Assembly (NCBI GenBank): GCA_016710465.1
Contig: JADJVS010000016.1
Span: forward strand, 372,001 to 436,000
Reading direction: 5' to 3'
Length of the DNA: 64,000 nucleotides
Origin: Sulfuritalea sp.
GTDB lineage: Bacteria; Pseudomonadota; Gammaproteobacteria; Burkholderiales; Rhodocyclaceae
The notes beneath the pieces are model-generated. The model ran no database searches, was not told the DNA's origin, and saw nothing but the letters and a program-made list of their open reading frames with translations. A program made the position numbers and the translations under genes. Of this stretch, positions 15,232 through 24,397 are shown piece after piece. Positions within the stretch are counted from its first letter, which is position 1. Each line of letters starts with the position of its first letter.

Positions 15232-17325
15232 TTACTCTCGAATCCGAAAGTACACCTTCGGTTTCCTGTCCTCTGTTGTGAACCGATCAGGATCGATACC
15301 CTTCAAGCCAAAAATTTGCGAGCGTGACGCCTTGATGCCGGCCTTCAGCACAGCCTCGGCATCCCGGACATTGATCAGCAGATAGCCGTTTTCGTGATTG
15401 GCAGCCAACGTCCGATCGTTCACCGCTTGACGAAGCACGCGCACGACATCCTCAAGCAGCGCACGTTGGCGGGCAACCATCTTTTCTACGGCACCCTCCT
15501 CCTTCGAGGAAACCAGCGGGAGGACAGGAGGAGTTACCGAAGGTAGAGGTTCTGTCGCGTCCGTTTCCGTCGTTTCGACTTTCGCTACAGGTTTTGATTC
15601 TGACTTGGGCACCGGTTTCGAAGCTGTCTTGGACGTACTCGTCGCCCTAATGATGCCCATCAATGCCGCCACGACCGGCTGGAGGCGGAGGGTCTTCCAA
15701 GGGGCTCCAATACCGACCTGGAGCTCGGCAACTTTTCTGAATGGTGCCATGGGATCGACGACCAGCCAGTTTCTTCGTCCAAGTTCGTCGAGGATCGTCT
15801 TGTTCTCCAGTCCGTACCCCTTGAACGCATCAGGCCACTTTAGACACAGGATTCCTTCCGAATCGACATGAGTGATCTTGCTACCGTCCCTGCGGCCGCG
15901 CTCGATATCCTCCACCAGCGCTTTGAGCGCTTCACCAACCGGGCCATCCAGTTGATCAGGTGGTTGATCAGCGGGCGGTGCAGCCGGTGTGGCCGAAGTG
16001 ACGATGGCGGTTGGAACCACTTCGACGGTCGGCACTGCGGGTTTTGTCGGCGCGACAACCGATGCGTTGCTCAACGACTTGGCGGGCGGATCGTCGTTAC
16101 CAACCAGCCTTCCAGCTACCGATGCAGGCAGTGAATCCAACAGGGCGCCCGGGTTGTTGAGGCGTATCGCCTTCAGTTGTATGTTGGGAATTTTTTCCGC
16201 AAGGATGGCCGGAGCGATCAACCAGTAGCGGTTGCCATCGGGCTGCCCGACTTTGAATTCAGCCAATTTGCGCTCGACCAGCATGTCGAGAATGCTGTTC
16301 GGTGTCCTCGGCAGTCCGGGCATTTTTTCCTGGTTGATGATCGCAGCGATCTCCTCGCCCCCTGCTGGCCAGACCAGGTAGAGATGTCCGTCCATGTGCC
16401 ATAGCCTCGATCCCGGTTCGTTGACAATCCAGTCCCCGTCCCGAACCAGCCGACGCATGATATCGAGAAGAATCCGCTCAACGGGGATTCCTATTTCGTA
16501 GCCAGCAAAGTTGGCGCCCATGCTCTCGATGTCACGCGTCACGCTGACCTGATCAGATCGTACGATCAGGTTGTGGATCATGTTTTCCTGACTGGGATGG
16601 CCACTGATCGCTTCCATCATCCAGGTCACCAGATTGGGATCGCCCTGCGATATCCAGCCCAATCCGGTTCTACCGACGATGCGTTCAACCAGCAGCAGCG
16701 AGACCGAGGTGTGGGATGTTCCGCGGTTCTTGCGCCAGCGCAGGAAATAGCGGTCTACCTGATTGCGGACGGCCCAAGCGTAGAGATCTTCACAAAATGG
16801 ATCCCAGACTTTCCCTCCATCCTGATTGGTCACCATCAGATCGGTGATGGGCTTACCCAGGTCATGACACAGTGCCGCGAGAAAAACCGCCGAATGCCAG
16901 CGCGGTTCCAGTTCCCGCCGCCGTCGCGGAGTTTGATCGCCCGGCAGAAGTACCCTATCCCCGGACTGTAATGACCACAAGGCAACCTCGATGGCATGCC
17001 GGAACAAGCCCCCGGCGCCACGATGATGGTGAGTCTCGCTGGCCGGCAGCAAATGGGCGTAGGAGGCAAAGCGGCGCAAGGGCCCCAGATAAAATTCCTC
17101 ATAGACATCTTTCGACGCCAACCCGGACTCTCGAATCTGCCCAATCAGTTCTTGCTGGGTTTCGATCAGCCGATCGGGATGGGATGCCGGCAACCCTTTG
17201 ACAAAGGGCGGGTAACGCGGGATTTCATCGTCAGGCAAGGATTTGGCGATGGGCGGTATCTCGATCACTTGCTGCGACAAAGAAATCTCTCCCTTGCCCA
17301 TCACTTTCTTCAGCAAGTGCAACAT
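15232..17325 (-). CDS. traI: MobH-type relaxase, TraI_2 family
   Basis: A 697-residue protein; the start at 17325 has AAGGA upstream at a good distance. The N-terminal TraI_2 domain carries the HHHRGAGGLFRH motif near residues 99-110 and the HD-type CHDLGK at 153-158, the metal site of MobH relaxases. A long Ala/Pro/Thr-rich linker (about 400-460) leads to the DUF1528 C-terminal region (THVDSEGILCLKWPDAFKGYG and the closing GYLLINVRDAEAVLKAG segment). It would nick oriT and pilot the strand to the recipient. It is downstream of the signal peptidase in a two-gene operon. The TraD coupling gene that normally follows such relaxases is absent at this place. Confidence 0.9.
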   Translation of the reverse strand: MLHLLKKVMGKGEISLSQQVIEIPPIAKSLPDDEIPRYPPFVKGLPASHPDRLIETQQELIGQIRESGLASKDVYEEFYLGPLRRFASYAHLLPASETHHHRGAGGLFRHAIEVALWSLQSGDRVLLPGDQTPRRRRELEPRWHSAVFLAALCHDLGKPITDLMVTNQDGGKVWDPFCEDLYAWAVRNQVDRYFLRWRKNRGTSHTSVSLLLVERIVGRTGLGWISQGDPNLVTWMMEAISGHPSQENMIHNLIVRSDQVSVTRDIESMGANFAGYEIGIPVERILLDIMRRLVRDGDWIVNEPGSRLWHMDGHLYLVWPAGGEEIAAIINQEKMPGLPRTPNSILDMLVERKLAEFKVGQPDGNRYWLIAPAILAEKIPNIQLKAIRLNNPGALLDSLPASVAGRLVGNDDPPAKSLSNASVVAPTKPAVPTVEVVPTAIVTSATPAAPPADQPPDQLDGPVGEALKALVEDIERGRRDGSKITHVDSEGILCLKWPDAFKGYGLENKTILDELGRRNWLVVDPMAPFRKVAELQVGIGAPWKTLRLQPVVAALMGIIRATSTSKTASKPVPKSESKPVAKVETTETDATEPLPSVTPPVLPLVSSKEEGAVEKMVARQRALLEDVVRVLRQAVNDRTLAANHENGYLLINVRDAEAVLKAGIKASRSQIFGLKGIDPDRFTTEDRKPKVYFRIRE

Positions 17326-17389
17326 GCGAGTTTCCTTGCGGAGACGTTGACGGCACACCCGCAAAATTCGAGCGGCATCTTTAATCCGC

Positions 17390-17872
17390 TCATATCAGCC
17401 GAAACGCACGGCCGATAACTTGATCGCGTTTTACCCATCCCGTCAGTTGATAGCGGGAATCGAGACTGTCGGGGTGCCCGCCCGCGACGTAATAGCTACC
17501 TTCCGGAATCACCCCCACGGGTCCTGGAATCAGCGGTTCGCCAGTTCTTGCCCGTTCCTTGGCTTGCCCCACCGCCCGGCCATCCACGTAGAAATCCCGT
17601 CCTTGCGTCGTCACGCGCGATCCAGGCAGGCCAACCAGGCGCTTAACAAAGATGCTTCCTTTCGGATACGGCCAGTTTCGCTCCCACCGAAAAGCCACGA
17701 ACTCACCACTATCGGGGAAGGTGTCCTTGCAGATGACAAATACCGTTCCCGGCAGGCTTTCCGTCAAGTTGAAAGCGAGCATGTAGCTTCCGCTCACCGC
17801 CAAGTAGGCGGCCATCAGCCAGAGGATGAGCGGAAATCGGATTTCTTGCCATGTCGAGTATCGGGATCGCAT
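17390..17872 (-). CDS. TraF-type S26 signal peptidase of the conjugation system
   Basis: A 160-residue membrane protein with an N-terminal transmembrane segment (FPLILWLMAAYLAVSGSYMLAF). It has the S26C serine motif NLTESLPGTVF (Ser39) and the basic KGSIFVKRLVGLPG block (Lys77 as general base), then the GSYYVAGGHPDSLDSRY box. Such TraF/TrhF proteases process pilin or other transfer substrates. It is the first gene of the operon with the relaxase, and the 27-bp dyad lies 38 bp upstream of its start. It should not be confused with F-plasmid TraF, found at 24.4 kb. Confidence 0.9.
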   Translation of the reverse strand: MRSRYSTWQEIRFPLILWLMAAYLAVSGSYMLAFNLTESLPGTVFVICKDTFPDSGEFVAFRWERNWPYPKGSIFVKRLVGLPGSRVTTQGRDFYVDGRAVGQAKERARTGEPLIPGPVGVIPEGSYYVAGGHPDSLDSRYQLTGWVKRDQVIGRAFRLI

Positions 17873-17910
17873 GGCCTGACTCTATGGGATAGCCAGCGGT
17901 GCCGGTTTTC

Positions 17911-17937
17911 GAAATGCGCACTTCCTGGCCGCATTTC
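17911..17937. promoter_or_regulatory. 27-bp dyad operator, copy C
   Basis: GAAATGCG and CGCATTTC arms flank CACTTCCTGGC. It lies 38 bp upstream of the signal peptidase start on the left, and 115 bp from the rightward YbjQ-like gene on the other side. Confidence 0.85.
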
Positions 17938-18052
17938 ACCCACGCAAGCAAGAAGAGCCGTCTCAGGATCGGCCTTGACGGCTGACTTTGCCCGTTGCAG
18001 TTTCGGGCGACTGTGAGAAGCTGAAACGAAATACAGCCTTTGGAGACTTTTC

Positions 18053-18493
18053 ATGAGCCTGGCCGCAGCAACCCAGACGAGCAGTTTTTTCGGGTGGATG
18101 CCCATCGTAGCGTGCGTCCTTGCAGGACTCACGCTGTACCGCTGGAACCGGCGGAACAAAACAGTCGCTCATCGTCAGATGGATCGAATGCTTTCGGATC
18201 TGGAGGCGATCAAACACCAGGTTCTGCTGATCTCGACCGACCTGCCACCATCAAGGGCGGCGATCCGGACGATCGGCTACCTGGAGTCGGTATCCGCAGT
18301 CGAGGCCGCGTCGGATGCTGATTACCAACTCGCCGAATGCGATGCCCTTCTGACTCTGGCCCGAAACGCCTCGGCAAAGGGAGCGAACGCCATCGTCGGC
18401 CTGAGGAAAACCCATGCCCATTACGACCAACCAGGATCGCAATGGCGGGTTTCCCGAGTGATCTATTCCGGTACCGCCGTCGTGGTGACGTAA
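18053..18493 (+). CDS. Membrane-anchored YbjQ-like (heavy-metal-binding fold) protein
   Basis: A 146-residue protein with an N-terminal transmembrane segment (FFGWMPIVACVLAGLTLYRW) and a cytosolic domain whose end, ALLTLARNASAKGANAIVGLRK followed by YSGTAVVV, is the signature of the YbjQ/UPF0145 fold. The start has GGAG 7 nt upstream. It is divergent from the signal peptidase operon and precedes the AbiE pair by 80 bp. The function of these proteins is unclear; a pentameric scaffold or metal role has been suggested for the fold. Confidence 0.6.
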   Translation: MSLAAATQTSSFFGWMPIVACVLAGLTLYRWNRRNKTVAHRQMDRMLSDLEAIKHQVLLISTDLPPSRAAIRTIGYLESVSAVEAASDADYQLAECDALLTLARNASAKGANAIVGLRKTHAHYDQPGSQWRVSRVIYSGTAVVVT

Positions 18494-18574
18494 AACGCAA
18501 CGCTCAAGAGTCGATTTCCATTGACCGGAAGGCTGTGGCATACTTGCATGAAACGTCAGTGAGGTTTTTGAAAC

Positions 18575-19186
18575 ATGCTACACCGAAAAAACACTGTGAA
18601 TGCCGCACTCGACCGGCGATGGAAGCATCTGGCCGGCAAGGTTTTTCGACGTAAAGACCTGGCCGATGAATTGCCCAGCGTTGATCGGGAACTCGGTCTG
18701 GCAGTGAAGGCCGGAACCGTGCGAAAGGCTGCTCAGGGGCTTTATTACGTCCCCCGAAGAACGCCGTTTGGCGATGTACCGCCAAGCGAGGAAGCGCTCG
18801 TCGAAAAGTTTCTCGATGATCATCATTTCTTGATGTTCAACCCGAGCTGCTACAACGCCTTGGGCCTGGGTACCACGCAGCTTTACGACAAGACCGTCGT
18901 CTACAACCACAAACGCCACGGCAAGTTCGCCCTGGCCGGGTTTGAATTCGACTTTCGAGACAAGCCGCGTTTCCCCTCGCGCAAGCAGGTCAATCGCGAA
19001 TATCTGCTGGTCGATATGCTGAACAACCTGACCGACCTGGCCGAAGATCCGGAAACCGTGTTGTCCAATGTGCGCCGCAAGCTCGACACCTTTGACGAGG
19101 GCCGTCTCGAGAAGATGCTTGCCGATTTCGGATCGGCCAGAACGCGCCGCGTTTTTCGGCAAATGAAGTCGGCTGCCCATGCCTAA
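18575..19186 (+). CDS. abiEi: AbiEi-like antitoxin
   Basis: A 203-residue DUF6088/AbiEi-type protein: N-terminal winged-helix region (GKVFRRKDLADELPSVDRELGLAVKAGTVRKAAQGLYYVPRRT), then the NPSCYNALGLGTTQLYDKTVVYNHKRHG core. It overlaps the AbiEii gene by 8 bp. In type IV toxin-antitoxin pairs AbiEi represses the operon and counteracts AbiEii without direct complexing. The pair also gives abortive infection. No clear operator dyad was noticed upstream. Confidence 0.85.
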   Translation: MLHRKNTVNAALDRRWKHLAGKVFRRKDLADELPSVDRELGLAVKAGTVRKAAQGLYYVPRRTPFGDVPPSEEALVEKFLDDHHFLMFNPSCYNALGLGTTQLYDKTVVYNHKRHGKFALAGFEFDFRDKPRFPSRKQVNREYLLVDMLNNLTDLAEDPETVLSNVRRKLDTFDEGRLEKMLADFGSARTRRVFRQMKSAAHA

Positions 19187-20141
19187 AGCCGCGACCCTTC
19201 TGCACGACCATCCCAACTTCACGGATCTGATCCGCCAGGTTGCCCAGGCTCAACACGTTGCCTCCTATCTGGTTGAGAAGGACTATTGGCTGATGCAAAG
19301 CCTGAGGGGATTGCAGCAGCAGGGTTGGACGTTTCAACTCAAGGGCGGAACATCCCTCTCGAAAGGACATCAGATCATCCAGCGTTTCTCCGAAGACATC
19401 GATCTCCGCATCGAGCCGCCGGCGGATCGCGATGTCAAAACAGGTAAGAACCAGGACAAACCCGCCCACGTCGAGACACGACGGCTGTATTTCGACTGGC
19501 TGGCCGAGGAGATCGCCAAAAAGGGGATCGCGGGTTTCGAGGCTGTCGAACGGGATACCGAATACGACGATGCCAAGTACCGCAGCGCCGGCATCCGGTT
19601 ACGCTACCCGGTGCAAACCGAATTCCTCCCGGGAATCAAGGAAGGCATCCTGCTGGAAGTCGGTTTTGACGATACCGCACCCAACACGCCCTGTACCATC
19701 ACCTCGTGGGCACTGGATGCGGCGCTCAAAAGCACCGTGAAGGTCATCGACAATCGTGCCCTCGCGGTACCTTGCTACAGCCCGGCCTACACCTTCGTGG
19801 AAAAGCTGCAAACGGTGTCGACCAAGTTTCGGCAGCAACAGGATGCCGAGGTTTTCCCGAAGAACTTCCTGCGTCATTACTACGATCTGTACTGCCTTCT
19901 GGACAATCCGGAGGTGCAGGCATTCCTCGGCACGACGACCTACCATGCCCGCAAGAAAGAACGCTTTCGGGCCGGCGATAATCTGCACATCGCCAGCAAC
20001 GAAGCCTTCTTGCTGACAGATTCCTCAGTTCGCGCGCTCTACGACAGCAAGTACCGTGAAACCGCCTCGCTTTATTACGCGGGACAAGTGCCGTTTCAGA
20101 GCATTGTTGAACGTCTAGCGCAGTACCTGGACCGGATGTGA
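19179..20141 (+). CDS. abiEii: AbiEii-type nucleotidyltransferase toxin
   Basis: A 320-residue protein with the AbiEii motifs: EKDYWL (33-38), the nucleotidyltransferase GGTSLSKG (56-63) and SEDIDL (71-76) with both metal-binding aspartates. The later KTPAYTFVEKLQ-like block and FLRHYYDLYCLL also match family motifs. Related enzymes transfer nucleotides to tRNA ends and stop translation. The stop codon is directly adjacent to that of the convergent traG with no spacer, so transcripts from the two sides must run into each other. All catalytic motifs look intact. Confidence 0.9.
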   Translation: MPKAATLLHDHPNFTDLIRQVAQAQHVASYLVEKDYWLMQSLRGLQQQGWTFQLKGGTSLSKGHQIIQRFSEDIDLRIEPPADRDVKTGKNQDKPAHVETRRLYFDWLAEEIAKKGIAGFEAVERDTEYDDAKYRSAGIRLRYPVQTEFLPGIKEGILLEVGFDDTAPNTPCTITSWALDAALKSTVKVIDNRALAVPCYSPAYTFVEKLQTVSTKFRQQQDAEVFPKNFLRHYYDLYCLLDNPEVQAFLGTTTYHARKKERFRAGDNLHIASNEAFLLTDSSVRALYDSKYRETASLYYAGQVPFQSIVERLAQYLDRM

Positions 20142-22958
20142 TCATTTCTTTCCGGCAAGCGTGTCGGTCAAATATTTGCCCGGATTGTCTCCGGTAAGAC
20201 CGTCTGCAATCCGGCCGGCCGCTTCTCCGACCTGTTCGACCGTTTCAGCCGTCTTGCCTGCCACCGAGGTCGGCTTGAGCTTCCGGAACGTCGAAGGTGT
20301 CGCGTTTTCCTGATGGGTTTGCCCCGCCCCAGCCTGCCGGTCACGAACCTCGAAGCTGTTTCGGGAGAACTCCTGCATCGCCGTATGCATGGCCTGATCA
20401 GTCGGGGCAGCCTGGGGAGACACGCCAGAACGTCTGGCGGCACCCTTCACCTGCCCCAGATAACCCGCAGCGGCTGCCTCGACCGCCAGTCCGTCCGGCA
20501 CTCCCGCGCGGTTCGCCTCATGGCGCGCCCGCACTGCCTCGGCGCCAGATACTTGCCCCGCCATTTCTCCCAGCATCCGATCGTAGTTCTGGGTGGTGTA
20601 TTCCTCGATGTAGGGTCGCAGGCGATGCGGATCGCCCATGACGCCCTGGAACTTCTCGTAGTTGTATTCAAGCTTCGGCAGCAGGAAGTCCTTGATGAAG
20701 TGATCCTGAAGCTGGAGGTTGGAGCCAAGCTGCCCGGAATGTGACAGCTCCCACATCTGGCGATGACCCTCGGTTTCCTGAAACGAGGAACTGAGCGCAT
20801 CACGGGACTGCCGTGCCCGATCAAGAGACGCTCGCTGTCCTTCCGATCCCGACGTCTTTCCTTCGTCGGAAGTTCGATAGTTTCGCTCCCAGCCATTGTC
20901 GATGACGGTGCCGACTTTCTTGCCAAAGCTCGACTCACGGGCAAACTGAGCCATTTCCTCCAGGGAGCGCATCGAGTCGGCCGAGTTTCGCATTTTGGCT
21001 GACATTTCCACACCACCACGCAGGCCGGTAATTTCGAGCAGCTTCGGCGTACTCATGCCCATCGAAGCCCCAACCATGAGTTCCATGGCCACCTTTTCGC
21101 TGACGCCGAGTTTTCGGGCCCATTGATCGACCTGCCGCAGGGTGTCATTTGCTTCCTGATTCCGGCTCGACCCCATGCCGTGCCGGTAGCCTGTAGTGTC
21201 ACTGGCGCCTTTCGCGTGTGATCTTTCGAATCCGGCTTCCTGCTTAATCGCCGCCAGAGCACTTTCAGCGTACTCCGAGGATCTTTGCTGCGACGCCTGC
21301 TGCGAGCGCTCATAGTTCTCCTTGGCAGCAGCACCGAGCGAATCGTTGAGAGCCATGTCGGCGCGCACATCGCTCTTGGCCTGTTTCACCACAAAGCCGC
21401 CGCCGGAAAAGTGGCTGTAGTCGAAGCCGCCCCGCGCCTGATACTGGGTTGCCCCTTGGCGCAGGCTCGGGTTCATATCGACGGCCAGCCCCTTCATGGT
21501 GTCGTGGCTGGCGTTGTTGAGCGAGGCATTGCCCATCTGCATGTTGCCCATCGCCAGGCTGCTGGCGATCTTCTCGGGGTCGCGGGGTGGCGCAACCAGA
21601 CCTGCCACGGCCTGCATGCCGACCTCACCGCCCTTCACGACAGCGGCGGCAATGGCGGGAATGGAGATGACCAGCATGCCGGCAATGGCCTGGTCGCTGA
21701 CAATCGCGGTATTCAGGAAGCTCATCTGTTCGATCGACAGGCCGCTCGACGCGCTGCCGCTGATGTACTGGCTTCTCGAATACATGGTGATGATGAAGTT
21801 CATCACAGCGTACAGCGGCGCCCAAAGCTGTATCCAGAAGAGACTCGCCGCATAGGACTTGATGACCCCGGTCGCCTGGTGGCCGCTCAACACCACGAAA
21901 AGCAGGAATACCGGAAAAATCGCGTACTGCACCATCTCGATGGCATTCCTCACCTTCGGCATGGTCGACTCGGCGACTCGCGCCATCAGTTTGTAGGAAT
22001 CACTGGTCGAGCGCAGCGATTGCGCCATCGCCAGATTGGTCTGGGCGCTGGCCGCATCGCCCAGTTGCGCCGGTAGCATGTACTGGGCATCGATCATGAA
22101 ATTGGCGACGATGGCCTGCTTCACCGTGTCCTGTGCCGACGACGAAATCCCGAGAAGATAGTTGGTCGAGGTCGCCAGCGATCCCGCAATAGCGACGCCG
22201 GCATCCGCGGTCGTCATGCGTGGATAGAGCCTGGAACCAAGCAGTGTCACTTGCCGGCTCGTCTCGGCGGTGATCTGGGTTGTCAGCGTCTGATAACCCG
22301 CATCACATCCCACAGTGCTCATCAGCGTCGGATCGGCGAGATCGCGGATCGTCACCAACCTCGACGGATTGGTCTTGCCGTTCAGGCTGTCCCAGATGTT
22401 ATTGACCTGGAGAATATCTTCCTTCATGCGGATATAGCCGGTCGCAATGTCGGGCGCAACACACTCCCGGTAGAACTCCAGCAGATTGCCGGTCAATACC
22501 GGATTCCCGCTCTTGATCGCCTGCCGTTCCGAAAGGACGCGATGCCCGAAGAGCGTCCCGTTCCTGCGGAACTTCACATCGTCAGGCAGCGAAAAAACCG
22601 TCTCGAAAGAACCGGTGAGCCAATCCCCTACCTTGCTCATCGTGTGCGCGAATGCCCCGAGACCAATCGGCACATTGGCCACGGCCCGCGGTGGCTCGTT
22701 GCCCGTGCGATCAATGATCATGACCGTCACTTTGGGAATGAGCAGCATCGACTGGAAAATGGCGAGGAAGAATAGCCACTTCCACATGCCGTCAAGCCGC
22801 TCCCTCCCGGTCAAAGTGGCGATGACGACGACGATCATTCCGACGATGGCGATGGTTTGAAGCAGGCCTCGATAATCGCCACTGCCCATGAGCGAGGCAA
22901 CCGCATTGAACATCGCCTCCAGCTCGACGACATTCCAGTAGGCATAGACCTCGTACAT
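20142..22958 (-). CDS. traG: TraG-like mating-pair stabilisation and entry-exclusion protein
   Basis: A 938-residue inner-membrane protein, the same size as F TraG. The N-terminal TraG_N part has several transmembrane segments in the first 470 residues (TIAIVGMIVVVIATL, WLFFLAIFQSMLLIPKVTVMIID, YAIFPVFLLFVVLSG, LWAPLYAVMNFIITMYS, AGMLVISIPAIAAAVV). The C-terminal half is a long hydrophilic Ser/Gln/Ala-rich periplasmic region. It opens with YEVYAYWNVVELEAMFNAV, typical of the family. It is the last gene of the long tra operon, 3 bp after traH, and is needed for pilus assembly and mating-pair stabilisation. Confidence 0.93.
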   Translation of the reverse strand: MYEVYAYWNVVELEAMFNAVASLMGSGDYRGLLQTIAIVGMIVVVIATLTGRERLDGMWKWLFFLAIFQSMLLIPKVTVMIIDRTGNEPPRAVANVPIGLGAFAHTMSKVGDWLTGSFETVFSLPDDVKFRRNGTLFGHRVLSERQAIKSGNPVLTGNLLEFYRECVAPDIATGYIRMKEDILQVNNIWDSLNGKTNPSRLVTIRDLADPTLMSTVGCDAGYQTLTTQITAETSRQVTLLGSRLYPRMTTADAGVAIAGSLATSTNYLLGISSSAQDTVKQAIVANFMIDAQYMLPAQLGDAASAQTNLAMAQSLRSTSDSYKLMARVAESTMPKVRNAIEMVQYAIFPVFLLFVVLSGHQATGVIKSYAASLFWIQLWAPLYAVMNFIITMYSRSQYISGSASSGLSIEQMSFLNTAIVSDQAIAGMLVISIPAIAAAVVKGGEVGMQAVAGLVAPPRDPEKIASSLAMGNMQMGNASLNNASHDTMKGLAVDMNPSLRQGATQYQARGGFDYSHFSGGGFVVKQAKSDVRADMALNDSLGAAAKENYERSQQASQQRSSEYAESALAAIKQEAGFERSHAKGASDTTGYRHGMGSSRNQEANDTLRQVDQWARKLGVSEKVAMELMVGASMGMSTPKLLEITGLRGGVEMSAKMRNSADSMRSLEEMAQFARESSFGKKVGTVIDNGWERNYRTSDEGKTSGSEGQRASLDRARQSRDALSSSFQETEGHRQMWELSHSGQLGSNLQLQDHFIKDFLLPKLEYNYEKFQGVMGDPHRLRPYIEEYTTQNYDRMLGEMAGQVSGAEAVRARHEANRAGVPDGLAVEAAAAGYLGQVKGAARRSGVSPQAAPTDQAMHTAMQEFSRNSFEVRDRQAGAGQTHQENATPSTFRKLKPTSVAGKTAETVEQVGEAAGRIADGLTGDNPGKYLTDTLAGKK

Positions 22959-22961
22959 GGC

Positions 22962-24386
22962 TTAACGGTTGAAGACAGCCATCGACTGGAAGATGTTGGT
23001 CGGCATCCCGGAATTGAGGCTCTGGTGCATCAATTGCAACGAACGGCTGAGTTCGGCGACCTGCATCCCTTTCTGATATTCGGCACGAAGCATGTCCCGC
23101 GCTTCCTGCTCGACCTCGGTCAGCCGAACAAGGATTTTTTCTGCAGCCATCACGGCATCCGGTCCGCTTTTGCCGGCATCGTTCTGCAAGGCATTGCGCA
23201 GAGTCTTTGAAAGGTTCGTGAAGTACGCGTAGGCGACGTCCACGGCGATCAGTTGGGCGTAATCCTCGGTGATGCGGTCACCGCCAGGGATACTGCTGGA
23301 TACCGCGAGCATCTTCCAGACAGGCAACGAGGAACTACCAATCAGAGCCGCATCCATGGAGGACTGTCCACCCGCGTCACGATTGACGATCTTGTCGCGC
23401 ATGGTGGCCATCCGGGTACGGACCTGGCGGGAAAACGGCGCAACCGTGAATGCCGTCTCCGAAAAACTCGGCGTCATACATTCAGCCAGATCCGTTCCAC
23501 ATTTGAGGCCTGGGAGATTGACGGTGGCCGACGCGCCGTCACCAACAAACTGGCGAAACGTCAGCTTGCCCCCGGGCAGGTAGGTCCATCTGGCTTTTTC
23601 ATCGGCGTTTTCACCAGGTGGCGTAACGATGATGGTGCCGGTCAGACTCATCAACAATTCTCGTGTTTCATCGGTGATGCCGGAAATGCGGTTGAGTGAG
23701 CGCCAGACCACGTTGCCGGGATCGAAGATTTCCCGCGCGCCCTGGGAGGTAGCTTTTGCCGCATTGCGAATGTTCTTCGCCGTGGTGCGACTCTTCTTCC
23801 ATTCATCCCAGGACTCGAAGACGTCACCGAACATGTTGAGGCTGGCTCCAGCCGTCTTGCCTTCCTTTTCCTGGACACGATCCGTGACCATGCTGCCCAC
23901 CGCGCTGACTATTCCCTCCGCCGCCTGGCACGAGTTGATGTTCAGGTTATTCATCTTGGTGGCCTGGTCCTGCAGGTACTTCAGCAGATCGCAAAGGTCG
24001 GGCGACATCGAGCACAGGGCCATGTTGAAGGCGGCGCCAATGGCGTTATTGCCGATGTTCCGCAGCAGCGAGACAAACTGTTCCTTGTTGATGAAGGAAA
24101 ACGACCCGGCAAAGAGATCAATGCCGCCGCATCCGGCGCTGAAGGACGGCGGCGAGATGCTGGCCAGTTGATAGTTGCGGACAGGCGTTCGCATGTACAG
24201 GCTGCCGCCGGTGTACATGTTCATGGTCTGACCGCGGTAGGCATTGGGGCCGGTGACGTTGCCGTAGGCGCCGATCTCGTTGAACCAGTCCTGCATCGAC
24301 TGGTTGACGGTGGCGTGCGCAGGAATGCAGGTCAGCGCAAGCGCGAAGGATGCAAGTTGCGCACAGCGCCGTGATGAAAGTGCCAT
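22962..24386 (-). CDS. traH: TraH-like pilus assembly protein
   Basis: A 474-residue secreted protein. The start at 24386 is preferred because GGAG sits 6 nt upstream and it opens a signal peptide ending PAHA; the longer frame begins at 24398. Family marks are the mature FNEIGAYGNVTGPNAYRGQ, YTGGSLYMRTPVRNYQLASISPPSFSAGCGGIDLFAGSFSFIN and the coiled-coil end. TraH is a periplasmic/outer-membrane component required for pilus assembly, working with TraF and TrbI. It lies between traF and traG as in F. Confidence 0.93.
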   Translation of the reverse strand: MALSSRRCAQLASFALALTCIPAHATVNQSMQDWFNEIGAYGNVTGPNAYRGQTMNMYTGGSLYMRTPVRNYQLASISPPSFSAGCGGIDLFAGSFSFINKEQFVSLLRNIGNNAIGAAFNMALCSMSPDLCDLLKYLQDQATKMNNLNINSCQAAEGIVSAVGSMVTDRVQEKEGKTAGASLNMFGDVFESWDEWKKSRTTAKNIRNAAKATSQGAREIFDPGNVVWRSLNRISGITDETRELLMSLTGTIIVTPPGENADEKARWTYLPGGKLTFRQFVGDGASATVNLPGLKCGTDLAECMTPSFSETAFTVAPFSRQVRTRMATMRDKIVNRDAGGQSSMDAALIGSSSLPVWKMLAVSSSIPGGDRITEDYAQLIAVDVAYAYFTNLSKTLRNALQNDAGKSGPDAVMAAEKILVRLTEVEQEARDMLRAEYQKGMQVAELSRSLQLMHQSLNSGMPTNIFQSMAVFNR

Positions 24387-24397
24387 GCCGATCTCCA

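Noticed and set aside
20128..20155. Terminator between abiEii and traG
   Set aside because: Only a loose CCGGA/TCCGG pairing around TGATCA is present; too weak to support a terminator.
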